Shown one piece after another: positions 25,035 to 33,218 of a DNA stretch of 46,145 bases. The position numbers and the translations under genes are program-made. The stretch comes from an uncultured Prevotellaceae bacterium (GTDB taxonomy: Bacteria > Bacteroidota > Bacteroidia > Bacteroidales > Bacteroidaceae). Positions within the stretch are counted from its first letter, which is position 1. The number at the start of each line of letters is the position of its first letter. The notes under the pieces are model-generated. The model searched no databases and was not told the DNA's origin. It saw nothing but the letters and a program-made list of their open reading frames with translations. The stretch spans positions 1 through 46,145 of the forward strand of contig CADACW010000052.1 of the NCBI GenBank assembly GCA_902786565.1, written 5' to 3'.

Positions 25035-25799
25035 ATGATGGAAGGAAAGAAATATCAAGCTATTGAAGAAGAGGAAGACCACGACATCCTGAAGGCTGAA
25101 GAGCCGGCGATTGGATATATCTTTGACTTCGGGGGCACCCTCGACACGGGCGGATGCCATTGGGGGAAGGTGCTCTGGCATGCCTACGAGCGCTGCCGAG
25201 TGGGCGTGACAGAGGCGCAGTTTCGCGAAGCCTACGTCTACGCCGAGCGCACCATGGGCAGACTGCCCCTGGTCCAGCCCACGTTCACCATGCCCGATAC
25301 GTTGGCCGTCAAGCTGCGTCTGCAGTTCGGCTTTCTGGCTGACCAGGGCTATTGGCAGCTGTCTGCCGGCAACGCCCAGTGCGAGGCTGTGCTGGCCGAT
25401 GTCTGTGCCCTTGCGGCCAGCCACGTGGCGCATAGCAGGGAGGTGCTGCAGCGGCTGAAAGGGCAGGGGAGCCCCTTGGCGCTGGTGAGCAACTTCTATG
25501 GCAATCTGCCTGCTGTGCTGCGCCACTATGGTCTCGACACCTGTTTCGATGCCGTCATAGAGTCGGCCGCGGTAGGCGTGCGCAAGCCCGATCCCCGCAT
25601 TTTCCGCCTTGGCGTGGAGGCCCTGGGCCTGCAGCCCGCCGAGGTGACCGTGGTGGGCGACAGCCTCGCCAACGACATCGTGCCAGCCGGCAGCATAGGC
25701 TGCAGCACGGTGTGGCTCGAAGGCGAACAGTGGTCGGACATCCCCGTAGACCGCTCGCTTCCTTCCCGTGTTATTGCTGACTTGGACGAGTTGGCTTAA
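25035..25799 (+). CDS. HAD-superfamily phosphatase
   Basis: About 254 aa. The start is ATG 25035 (or 25038), the only good start in frame near the preceding stop; the frame upstream overlaps the phosphotransferase gene and is a shadow. Motif I is IFDFGGTLDTGG (Asp31), where the usual second Asp is Gly, as in the DFGG subgroup. Motif II is LVSNF, motif III VRKPDPRIF and motif IV VVGDSLANDIVPAGSIG. A helical cap sits between I and II. It probably removes a phosphate; as the last gene of the operon it could dephosphorylate a phosphoinositol-type intermediate, which is inference. Confidence 0.84.
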   Translation: MMEGKKYQAIEEEEDHDILKAEEPAIGYIFDFGGTLDTGGCHWGKVLWHAYERCRVGVTEAQFREAYVYAERTMGRLPLVQPTFTMPDTLAVKLRLQFGFLADQGYWQLSAGNAQCEAVLADVCALAASHVAHSREVLQRLKGQGSPLALVSNFYGNLPAVLRHYGLDTCFDAVIESAAVGVRKPDPRIFRLGVEALGLQPAEVTVVGDSLANDIVPAGSIGCSTVWLEGEQWSDIPVDRSLPSRVIADLDELA

Positions 25800-25824
25800 C
25801 TTTTCCTCGTTTTATTTCGCCAAT

Positions 25825-25846
25825 TCAGAATTATTTCGTAAATTTG
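25825..25846 (+). repeat. 22-base direct repeat, left copy
   Basis: A 22-base sequence beginning TCAGAATTATTTCG and ending TAAATTTG is identical to 27597-27618, where it forms the -7 part of the pectate-lyase promoter. Here it has no gene downstream on the plus strand. The two copies bracket an AT-rich islet of accessory genes. Confidence 0.85.
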
Positions 25847-25901
25847 GATAAAATCGCAAACCTTTTGTAAATAAAGGCAGTTCGGAGGATTGAGAAAAAT
25901 C

Positions 25902-26372
25902 TTAATGTCCTCCGCTAATTATCCAATATAAGAAAATAATGAAAGCATCTATTATCAAGAACCAAAGACAAAACTTTCCACATCCATCTCCATTCTCCAC
26001 CTTATAGACACGACCACTAACGTGTTGAGGGGTAATGCTTCCAATGTAGTCTACCGTCTTTGAGATATTCCGCGATGTCTTAGACTCCTTTAGTTTTGAC
26101 TGGAGTTCAGCCATTCTGTACTTGCAGATTTTGTATTCCAAGTAAAGTGTACTGCAATTATAGTTATCACTATCGAAGTACTTTTGAATGAGGATTTGCT
26201 CATATTGCTGTCTTTTGTGGTTTTCAACAACAGAGTCACCACCAAAAGTGTAGCCACTTCTTTTTTCTTTTTCGCTCGGATTTTGCTTGAAATAAGTATC
26301 TAGAACTTCGAATCTGGATTTTACGCTTTCAAGCTCTTTGGCAAATTGTTCTTGTTCTGCTTCGTATGACAT
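25902..26372 (-). CDS. Hypothetical protein with coiled-coil-like body and C-terminal membrane anchor
   Basis: Not recognised. From ATG 26372 (MSYEAEQEQFAKEL) it is 156 aa; the frame is open 29 codons further, but that part runs through the inverted repeat and is probably not translated. The body is charged and helical (EQEQFAKELESVKSRFEVLDTYF, later YRMAELQSKLKESKTSRN), and a hydrophobic C-terminal helix (CLWFLIIDAFIIFLYWII, near 132-150) predicts a tail anchor. Base composition is clearly more AT-rich than in the flanking operons, suggesting acquisition. No partner gene is evident. Confidence 0.6.
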   Translation of the reverse strand: MSYEAEQEQFAKELESVKSRFEVLDTYFKQNPSEKEKRSGYTFGGDSVVENHKRQQYEQILIQKYFDSDNYNCSTLYLEYKICKYRMAELQSKLKESKTSRNISKTVDYIGSITPQHVSGRVYKVENGDGCGKFCLWFLIIDAFIIFLYWIISGGH

Positions 26373-26418
26373 ATATGTAGTATTAAAAAATGAAACGGCG
26401 CGGTACTGATTCCGCATC

Positions 26419-26534
26419 GGTTCTAGAGGCATCGCCAAACGCCGTTCTCCCAGATACAAGTTTCAGCCCGCGCCTACTGCGCGAGCATCAACTCTTTTCT
26501 TCTTGGGAGATATTTTGGCGAAATTTCTAGAACC
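26419..26534. repeat. Long imperfect inverted repeat / possible structured RNA
   Basis: Left arm GGTTCTAGA..CGCCAAA..TCTCCCA (26419-26451) faces right arm TGGGAGA..TTGGCG..TCTAGAACC (26504-26534). Pairing continues outward with GATTC (26409-26413) and GAATC (26536-26540). Between the arms lies a small hairpin CGCGCC TACT GCGCG. Paired blocks alternate with 3-6 base internal loops, as in a folded RNA rather than a transposon end. No promoter is obvious. It lies directly upstream of the hypothetical membrane protein. Confidence 0.7.
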
Positions 26535-26614
26535 AGAATCAAAAAGTCAACGCTTCCTTATGTTGTTCTAAGTCTATTGGTCTATCTGCTCATTACTATT
26601 TAAACATTTAATAA

Positions 26615-26854
26615 TTAGATACTTACAAAATCCAATGCATTCCGCTTGATAACAAGCGGATAACGTTCGGGGTGGCGAAGGCTGTCGATTTCGAGGTCGA
26701 CGTCGAGGTCGGGCCACTCAATGGCCTCGGAACCACTCATCTGCACATTTAACACGCTACGGATGGGCGCATCCTGCATCCAAGGGATGCGGTTGTACGA
26801 CAGGAAATAGTCTTGACCCAGCACAGAGAGCATGATGCCCTGGGCGTTAATCAT
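26615..26854 (-). CDS. DUF2442-type protein (module 1)
   Basis: A 79-aa protein resembling DUF2442: MINAQGIMLSVLGQDYFLSYNRIPWMQDAPIRSVLNV followed by an acidic stretch EAIEWPDLDVDLEIDSLRHPERYPL. I chose the ATG at 26854, inside the end of the DUF4160 gene (8-base overlap), which fits translational coupling. DUF2442 and DUF4160 genes are commonly adjacent in bacteria and have been suspected to be toxin-antitoxin-like; the function is unproven. Confidence 0.78.
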   Translation of the reverse strand: MINAQGIMLSVLGQDYFLSYNRIPWMQDAPIRSVLNVQMSGSEAIEWPDLDVDLEIDSLRHPERYPLVIKRNALDFVSI

Positions 26855-27098
26855 CAATACGCTTGCCGATGTGCTGGCGGAATTGCTCTTTGAAGTTGTC
26901 TGCATATTTCTCTACGATTCTTTCTATTTCATTTAACTTGTGCTCGGGGATGCCCGTGTTCTTGGCCAGTTCCACCTCTGGCTCCAGCCAAAACTTGGCT
27001 TCATGCCGACCGCAGAGCACGTGGATGTGCATCCGCTCCTCCTCGTTGGAGTATATCTTGAACGTATATTCGCTCTCGCGTCGGAATACTGGACTCAT
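26847..27098 (-). CDS. DUF4160-type protein (module 1)
   Basis: An 83-aa protein with the family pattern: YTFKIYSNEEERMHIHVLCGRHEAKFWLEPEVELAKNTGIPEHKLNEIERIVEKYADNFKEQF. The HIHV and AKFWL segments are diagnostic. The first gene of a two-gene unit with DUF2442. A TAAATTTGC -7 box lies at 27126-27118 on this strand, 21 bases ahead of the start, without a well-spaced -33 element. A second pair in the same order is at 42575-43133. Confidence 0.82.
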   Translation of the reverse strand: MSPVFRRESEYTFKIYSNEEERMHIHVLCGRHEAKFWLEPEVELAKNTGIPEHKLNEIERIVEKYADNFKEQFRQHIGKRIDD

Positions 27099-27243
27099 AA
27101 TTACTTGTTATTTGGGTGCAAATTTACGAAAAGTTTCCCAAATTGTGGGCATTTCATGAGAAAAAATGCAAAATAGCAGTTTTTAAAGCCCAGATAAGGA
27201 CAAGAAAAGGGAGAAAGTTGGTAAAATCTGCTCCCTTTACCAT

Positions 27244-27447
27244 TTAACGTCTGAGTCCTCTCCGTTGCTCTTGTCCTATTCCGAACTGCTCCTTAAACCA
27301 TTGGGTAATTGGTGTCTCGTTGATATGTAGGAACAAGTTTCGCTTCTCGTCCCTTATAACTTGTGCCGTGACATTATCTGCAAGTGCATTATGCCTGTAC
27401 TCGTTCGAGTGAAGCCACCTACTATAATTGACGGTCTGCCCATGTGG
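27244..27447 (-). pseudogene. Decayed 3' end of an unidentified gene
   Basis: Minus-strand frame from 27447 to a TAA at 27244 reads protein-like sequence (NYSRWLHSNEYRHNALADNV, then TAQVIRDEKRNLFLHINETP and TQWFKEQFGIGQEQRRGLRR) without a start codon. An in-frame TAG sits just upstream (27448-27450), and the frame before it still looks coding-like (IRFPIHIPR). I cannot name the family. It appears to be a remnant of a gene brought in with the islet. The rest of the 27448-27587 stretch shows nothing recognisable. Confidence 0.55.
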
Positions 27448-27587
27448 CTATCGGGGGATATGAATTGGAAACCTAATTCGTTCCGCAATCTGCCTCGATT
27501 TGCTTAGTGGCACCTTGCGGACTTTCCCCAATTTTCCTCGAATTGCCTTTATTTATGGGGCGAACTGCGTTAATCTTCCAAAATCGC

Positions 27588-27618
27588 TTTGCTACATCAG
27601 AATTATTTCGTAAATTTG
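27588..27618 (+). promoter_or_regulatory. Bacteroidota-type promoter for the pectate-lyase gene
   Basis: TTTG (27588-27591), 19 bases, TAAATTTG (27611-27618): an ideal match, 61 bases before the ATG. The -7 half lies in the 22-base direct repeat shared with 25825. Confidence 0.8.
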
Positions 27619-27679
27619 CGCCCAAATTGTAACCAAAAGTAAGATAAAATAAAAATACAAGCCAACATAACCTACAAGA

Positions 27680-30600
27680 ATGAAAGCAACTAAAAGACTA
27701 TTCCTGGTACTGCTGTTGACGGTAGTCGCAATGGGTGCTGGAGCACAGCAACTGGCATTCCCCGGCGCACAAGGATGGGGTCGCTTCGCAACTGGCGGAC
27801 GCACTGGCAAAGTGTATCACGTGACCAATCTGAACGATAGCGGCAGCGGCTCGCTGCGCGACGCCGTCAGCCAGCCCAACCGCATCGTCGTCTTCGACGT
27901 GGCTGGCGTCATCAACATCAATTCGCGCATCGTCTTCTCCAACAACCTCTATGTGGCCGGACAAACGGCTCCAGGCGAGGGCATCACCGTCTATGGCGAC
28001 GGTGTGTCGTTCTCGGGCGCCAGCAACATCATCGTGCGCTATATGCGCTTCCGCATGGGCCATAAGGGCAGCAGCGGCAAAGACTGCGCCGGCATTGCCA
28101 ACGGTGCCAACATGATCTTCGACCACTGCTCATTTGCCTGGGGACTCGACGAGACATTCTCCATCAACCCCGACGGCAAGGGCACTACGCCGCAGAACAT
28201 CACCCTGCAGAACAGCATTGTTGGACAGGGGCTGATGACCCACTCGGCCGGCGGACTGCTGCAGACCGACTCCGTCTCCATCATTGGCAACTTCCTTTGC
28301 GACAACAGCACCCGTAACTTCAAGATCAAGGGCATCAACCAGTATGCCAACAACATCGTATACAACTGGAGCAACGGTGCCTACATCATGGGCGGCGACA
28401 GCGAGGGCAAGAGCTATGTGAACATCCAGTCGAACCTCTTCATCAACGGCCCGGCCGTGGGCGGCGCAGCCTTCACGGGCGGCAATGCCGACTTCCACTG
28501 CTATGGCGACGACAACTGGCAGGACCGCAACCGCGACGGCGTGTTCAACCCCTCCATCGTGACCGACTATAATGCCGCCACACGCGAGTCGCAGCCCTAT
28601 CCCTATCCCGAACTGCAGCTGAACCCCGGACAGACCTTGCTGGAGACCAATCTGCCCACCGTGGGCGCTTCGCTGCCCTACCGTGACATGGTAGACTGCT
28701 ATATGGTCGACGAGGTGCTCTCCTACGGCAAGCGCGGTGCCCTCATCAGCAACGAGGAGAACCTCGTCTACGGCGCCCCCTCCACTTGGAGCGTCTATGC
28801 CGGTGAGAAGAAGAAGGACTCCGACGGCGACGGCATGCCCGACGAGTGGGAGATAGACAACGGCACCGACCCGCAGAAGAACGATGCCATGGTGATTGAC
28901 AGCAACGGCTATGCCAACATTGAGAACTATATCAATGACATCACCGTGGACGACCGCGACTTCTTCCTCCGTGCACCCGTGGGTCTGACCCTCGACAAGG
29001 CTACCACCACCACGCTGGCCATCAGCTGGCGCGACTATACATACGACGAAACCTCATTCGTCGTGGAAATCAAGAAGAATGGTGTATGGACCGTGGCTGG
29101 CGAGACCCCCGCCGGCGGCACGTCGTTCACCATCACCGGGCTGGAGCCTGGCACGAAGTACACCGTCCGCGTGAAGGCCGACTCTAACATCGCCGAATCG
29201 GCGTTCACACCCGAGACCGACATGTCGACCCGTCCGATGGAGGTCGGCGTCATCGACCTGGATAGCTATGAGGCCGACTACACGTGGACCGGCGGCGCAT
29301 ACGACCACAGCCAGGCCGAGGGCAAGAACGTGCTCCTGGCTCCCAAGGCAAGCGAGACGCTGACCCTGACAGAGACTACCGCACCGGCAGCCATCGCCTA
29401 CATGGAGCCTGTAGACCTCACCGTGGGCGGAGCAGCCATCACCGGCACCACGTCGGTGAACAAGGGTGGAGCCGGCACACTGACACTGACGGGCAGCAAC
29501 ACCTACACTGGCGCCACCGTGCTGCACGACGGCGTGCTGGAGTTCTCGACGCTGAAGAACGGCGGCGTGGCATCGGCCATTGGCAGCAGCGTGGAGTTTG
29601 CACAAAACTGGATTGCCGACGGCGGCACCTACCGCTACACCGGTGTCACCACCACCACCAACCGCTCAATGAAGCTCTCGTCCACTTCGACACTCGACAT
29701 CAAGTCGGCCACGGTCACTATGAACGGCGTCATCGAGGGCAGCATTGCCAATGCCGATTTCATCATCGACGGCGGCGGACAAATCACCGTGGGCACCACC
29801 AAGTTCTTTGGCTACAAGGGCGCTACAGTGCTGAAGGGCAGCACCCTCTACCTGAGCACTACCGACATCTCGAAGGCTGGCATCGGCTCTTCCTCTAAGC
29901 TCGTCATGCAGGGCGGCACGTTGAAGACCAAGGGTGAGACGAGCGGCTACGAGACCTACACGTTCCCCATCGAGGTGACAGAGGGCACCAAGTCGGTGTT
30001 CGCCCCCAACCGCAATTGCTACATCAACAGCAAGGTGAGCGGAGCCGGCACCCTGCAATTCAACATCCCCTATCTGCGTGAGTATGTGCAGGGCGACTGG
30101 AGCGGCTTCACCGGCCGGCTCATCGCCAATGGCGTAAGTTCTGACAAGCGCGGCTCGCTGCTGTTGTTCTACGGGGTTAAGGGCCTGGATAAGACCACTA
30201 TCGATCTGAAGGGCAATGCCAACCTGTGCAACTGGGACACCAACGGCAACTTGACCATCGGTGGCATTTCTGGCTCCAGCGGCACCTATATCAACGGTTC
30301 GAGCAAGCAGACCGACGGCTTCTCGTGCACCTGGACGGTGGGCTCGGCCAACAGCGACGAGACCTTCGCTGGCAAGATAAACAACTGGTCATGCTCAGGC
30401 AGCGGTCATAGTGGCACCGTGAACATCGTGAAGACGGGCACCGGCGTGTGGCGACTGACGGGTACGAATGAATACAAAGGCACCACCCGCATCAATGCCG
30501 GTTCGCTTGTGGTGAACGGCACCAACAGCGGTACCGGCGCTTATACCGTGGCCGCCGATGCCACCCTGGCCGGAAAGGGCAGCGTGGCTGGTGCCGTCAC

Positions 30601-31678
30601 GGTCAGTGGCACCATCCAGGCTGGCGACACGCTGGTCAATGGGGCGAAGCTGACTCTGAAGAGCACTCTGAAGGTGAACAAGGGTGGTGTGGTGAACATC
30701 CCCGCCCTGGCTACGAAATGCAATACGCTGGCCGTCAACGGCAATATCACCCTGGCCGACGGCGCTGTGCTGACCTTGTCCGACGGCGTGCTGACAGAAG
30801 CACCCGCTGCCGGTCAGACCTATCAGGTGTTCACTTGCGGCGGCACCGTCAGTGGCACCTTCAGCGAAATCCTGCCCGCCACTCCTGGCGAAGGCTTGAG
30901 CTGGGACACCACCCAACTCTACAGCGACGGTCTGCTGAAGGTGATAGGCAAGGGTGACGAGCCTGGGCCCGACGACCCCGACCCACAGCCCCAGCCCGAC
31001 CCACTCCCCACGGTACAGGTGAAGTCCTCGGTCATCTCCTGGGACAATGTCACGGCCGGCACTTTCGACGGTAGTGAGTATAATAATATGTTGACAGGCA
31101 ACAAGGGCGGCGATGCCGAAGGGTTCCGAATGGTGCTCACCGGCAATCTGGCCAAGACCTATACCGCAGCCGACCAAATCAGCGTGGAGCAGGACGGCAC
31201 AAAGCAATCTCTGACAACCATCAAAACCTCAAATGGTGCCATGAACACCATTTATATGCCCGAGGGCATGAGGGCATCGAAAATCACCTTCTGGAGCTAT
31301 ACCAACTTCACTAAGGACACCACGCCGCGTGTCAGCTATTGGGCCAGCGTCGGAGGCGTTGACTATACCGAGGAGAACGCCCAAAAGCTGCAGTCGACGA
31401 AGAACACCGCTTCGCCCGACCACGTGAGCTTCGACCTGCCCGGACTCAGCACCGTCGAATTTAAGAACAGCGGCGAGCAGCAGTGCATTGTCGTCTGTCT
31501 TGAGTATTTTAAGGAGGGCGACGTGAACGACGACGGAAATATCAATTTCGCCGACGTGAAAGACCTGGTGAACCTTGTTTCGGCCGGCGAGAAAAACGTG
31601 GCATCCGACGTCAACAGCGATGGTAAGACCGATGTGGGCGATGTCCTTTCGCTCCTTCGAATCATTGCCCGTCAGTAA
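27680..31678 (+). CDS. Secreted multidomain pectate-lyase-like protein with FN3, autotransporter-type repeats and dockerin-like tail
   Basis: A 1332-aa exported protein. A signal peptide (residues 1-22) is followed by a PL1-type pectate lyase right-handed helix (about 25-370: FPGAQGWGRFATGGRTGKVYHVTNLNDSGSGSLRDAV, FDHCSFAWGLDETFSI). A calcium-binding-like DSDGDGMPDEWE (near 380), a fibronectin III-like domain (about 430-515) and two autotransporter-associated-strand-type repeats (GAGTLTLTGSNTYTGATVLHDG near 598; GTGVWRLTGTNEYKGTTRINAG near 920) come next. A PDDPDPQPQPDPLP linker (near 1096-1110) leads to a dockerin-like pair (GDVNDDGNINFADV, SDVNSDGKTDVGDV, 1280-1331). Pectate beta-elimination is expected from family. 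No cohesin is visible, so the dockerin-like tail may serve anchoring or sorting. Confidence 0.88.
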   Translation: MKATKRLFLVLLLTVVAMGAGAQQLAFPGAQGWGRFATGGRTGKVYHVTNLNDSGSGSLRDAVSQPNRIVVFDVAGVININSRIVFSNNLYVAGQTAPGEGITVYGDGVSFSGASNIIVRYMRFRMGHKGSSGKDCAGIANGANMIFDHCSFAWGLDETFSINPDGKGTTPQNITLQNSIVGQGLMTHSAGGLLQTDSVSIIGNFLCDNSTRNFKIKGINQYANNIVYNWSNGAYIMGGDSEGKSYVNIQSNLFINGPAVGGAAFTGGNADFHCYGDDNWQDRNRDGVFNPSIVTDYNAATRESQPYPYPELQLNPGQTLLETNLPTVGASLPYRDMVDCYMVDEVLSYGKRGALISNEENLVYGAPSTWSVYAGEKKKDSDGDGMPDEWEIDNGTDPQKNDAMVIDSNGYANIENYINDITVDDRDFFLRAPVGLTLDKATTTTLAISWRDYTYDETSFVVEIKKNGVWTVAGETPAGGTSFTITGLEPGTKYTVRVKADSNIAESAFTPETDMSTRPMEVGVIDLDSYEADYTWTGGAYDHSQAEGKNVLLAPKASETLTLTETTAPAAIAYMEPVDLTVGGAAITGTTSVNKGGAGTLTLTGSNTYTGATVLHDGVLEFSTLKNGGVASAIGSSVEFAQNWIADGGTYRYTGVTTTTNRSMKLSSTSTLDIKSATVTMNGVIEGSIANADFIIDGGGQITVGTTKFFGYKGATVLKGSTLYLSTTDISKAGIGSSSKLVMQGGTLKTKGETSGYETYTFPIEVTEGTKSVFAPNRNCYINSKVSGAGTLQFNIPYLREYVQGDWSGFTGRLIANGVSSDKRGSLLLFYGVKGLDKTTIDLKGNANLCNWDTNGNLTIGGISGSSGTYINGSSKQTDGFSCTWTVGSANSDETFAGKINNWSCSGSGHSGTVNIVKTGTGVWRLTGTNEYKGTTRINAGSLVVNGTNSGTGAYTVAADATLAGKGSVAGAVTVSGTIQAGDTLVNGAKLTLKSTLKVNKGGVVNIPALATKCNTLAVNGNITLADGAVLTLSDGVLTEAPAAGQTYQVFTCGGTVSGTFSEILPATPGEGLSWDTTQLYSDGLLKVIGKGDEPGPDDPDPQPQPDPLPTVQVKSSVISWDNVTAGTFDGSEYNNMLTGNKGGDAEGFRMVLTGNLAKTYTAADQISVEQDGTKQSLTTIKTSNGAMNTIYMPEGMRASKITFWSYTNFTKDTTPRVSYWASVGGVDYTEENAQKLQSTKNTASPDHVSFDLPGLSTVEFKNSGEQQCIVVCLEYFKEGDVNDDGNINFADVKDLVNLVSAGEKNVASDVNSDGKTDVGDVLSLLRIIARQ

Positions 31679-31698
31679 TTATTCTAATACATTGCTTT

Positions 31699-32637
31699 AT
31701 GCGACGAGTGTTTGGCATTGGCGAGACTGTTCTCGACATCATCTTTAAGAACGACCAGCCCATTGGCGCAGTGCCTGGCGGGTCGGTGTTCAACAGCATC
31801 ATCTCACTGGGAAGGGCAGGCATCAAGGCCTCCTTCATCAGTGAGACGGGAAACGACCGCATAGGGAGGCGCATCATCGCTTTCCTTCAGGAGAATGGCG
31901 TCGACGCCTCGTCGGTCTATGTCTATCCCGACTCGAAGTCGCCCATCTCCCTCGCTTTCCTCAACGAGCAGAACGACGCCGAGTATATCTTCTATAAAGA
32001 CCATCCCAGCGACCGGCTCGAATTTGTTTGCCCCGATGTGGGGCCTGACGACATTGTGCTCTTCGGCTCCTATTATGCCGTGAACCCCGTCATTCGGCCG
32101 CAGGTGCAGGGCTTCCTGGAGCATGCCCGCCGTCAGGGGGCCATCCTCTATTACGATGTGAACTTCCGCTCTTCTCACAAGAACGAGGTGGTGAAACTCA
32201 CACCCAACATCCTTGAAAATCTGGAGATGGCCGACATCGTGCGCGGTTCGAGCGAGGATTTCGAGGTGATGTTCCGCTCGTCGGACCCCGACCATGTCTA
32301 TCGTTCACAGATAGCCTTCTACACCAAGAAGTTCATCTACACGCAGGGTGCCGGCCCGGTGGAGTTGAGGGATGAGGGCGGATTCCGCAAGCAGTACGCC
32401 ATCAGCCACACGCAGGCGGTGAGCACCGTGGGGGCTGGCGACAATTTCAATGCCGGCTTTGTCTATGGCCTTATCAAGTACGGCATCACCCGTGGGCAGT
32501 TGAACCGTGCCCTCACCGAAGCGCAATGGGACGGCCTGGTGGGCTGTGCCTTGGACTTTTCGGCCAATGTCTGCCAGCACATCGACAATTATGTCACCCC
32601 CGACTTCGGTAGGCAGATGAGTCAGGCCTTGCAATAA
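31699..32637 (+). CDS. PfkB-family carbohydrate kinase
   Basis: A 312-aa ribokinase/fructokinase-type sugar kinase. N-terminal VFGIGETVLDIIF and GGSVFNSIISLGRAG (about residues 3-43) match the sugar-binding PfkB signature; the C-terminal STVGAGDNFNAGFVYGL (near 242-258) is the second signature, with catalytic Asp. The LAFLNEQNDAEYIFYKDHPSD segment forms the lid. The substrate is not determinable; fructose is common. It follows the pectate lyase by 20 bases and precedes the BFN gene by 10, so it is probably in a run with housekeeping genes rather than dedicated to pectin use. Confidence 0.88.
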   Translation: MRRVFGIGETVLDIIFKNDQPIGAVPGGSVFNSIISLGRAGIKASFISETGNDRIGRRIIAFLQENGVDASSVYVYPDSKSPISLAFLNEQNDAEYIFYKDHPSDRLEFVCPDVGPDDIVLFGSYYAVNPVIRPQVQGFLEHARRQGAILYYDVNFRSSHKNEVVKLTPNILENLEMADIVRGSSEDFEVMFRSSDPDHVYRSQIAFYTKKFIYTQGAGPVELRDEGGFRKQYAISHTQAVSTVGAGDNFNAGFVYGLIKYGITRGQLNRALTEAQWDGLVGCALDFSANVCQHIDNYVTPDFGRQMSQALQ

Positions 32638-32647
32638 CGTAGCAGCA

Positions 32648-33193
32648 ATGAAACGGATAAGGTTGAGATTTGAAAATCTGCAGCAGGTGTCGGGTGGCGA
32701 AGGCATTGCCATTGTGCTGCTCACCGACCAGGAGCGGCGGCGTGCGCTGACTGTCATTTGCGACGAGCCGATGAAGCAGCAGTTCCTTCTGCGTATGCAG
32801 GCCCCCCAGCAGTGTGCCACCATGCTGCCTGAGGCCCTGCTGACCCTTCTGCCCTCCACTTACGAAATGATGGTGTTTGGCCTCTACGACGGGCAGTACC
32901 AGGTGGCGCTGATGGGCAACGACGGCGAGACGGTGCGCCTCCGCATGAGCGACGCCGTGCTGCTCACCATGATGTCCGATATACCATTATATATTGAAGA
33001 AGGCCTGATGGCCCGCCAGTGCGTGCCCTTTGAAGAAGAGGCAACGGGCATCGCCATCCCCATCAACACAATGGATGTGAGCAGGTTGAAGCACGTGCTC
33101 CAGAAGGCCGTCGACGAGGAGAACTACGAACTGGCCTCACAACTGCGCGACGAAATCAACCGCCGTCATTCCGACCATTCCACCCAGTCTTAG
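32648..33193 (+). CDS. BFN (DUF151) domain protein with UVR motif
   Basis: 181 aa. The bifunctional-nuclease-like domain spans about residues 20-130 (GEGIAIVLLTDQERRRALTVICDE, with TYEMMVFGLYDGQYQVALMGNDGETVRLRMSDAVLLTMMSDIPLYIEEGLM). The C-terminal UVR motif (LKHVLQKAVDEENYELASQLRDEINRR, about 145-171) is like that of UvrB/UvrC. The pairing of these two domains is a recurrent Bacteroidota architecture. Nuclease activity is inferred from family only. rsmE follows 25 bases on. Confidence 0.85.
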   Translation: MKRIRLRFENLQQVSGGEGIAIVLLTDQERRRALTVICDEPMKQQFLLRMQAPQQCATMLPEALLTLLPSTYEMMVFGLYDGQYQVALMGNDGETVRLRMSDAVLLTMMSDIPLYIEEGLMARQCVPFEEEATGIAIPINTMDVSRLKHVLQKAVDEENYELASQLRDEINRRHSDHSTQS

Positions 33194-33218
33194 CCTCAAG
33201 TCCTGTTAACTTCAGAAG

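Noticed and set aside
26373-26459. N-terminal 29 codons of the hypothetical membrane protein
   Set aside because: They run through the long inverted repeat; the body starts more naturally at ATG 26372.
26419-26534. Integron attC site
   Set aside because: The arms lack the paired core-site GTTRRRY/RYYYAAC boxes and no integrase is nearby.
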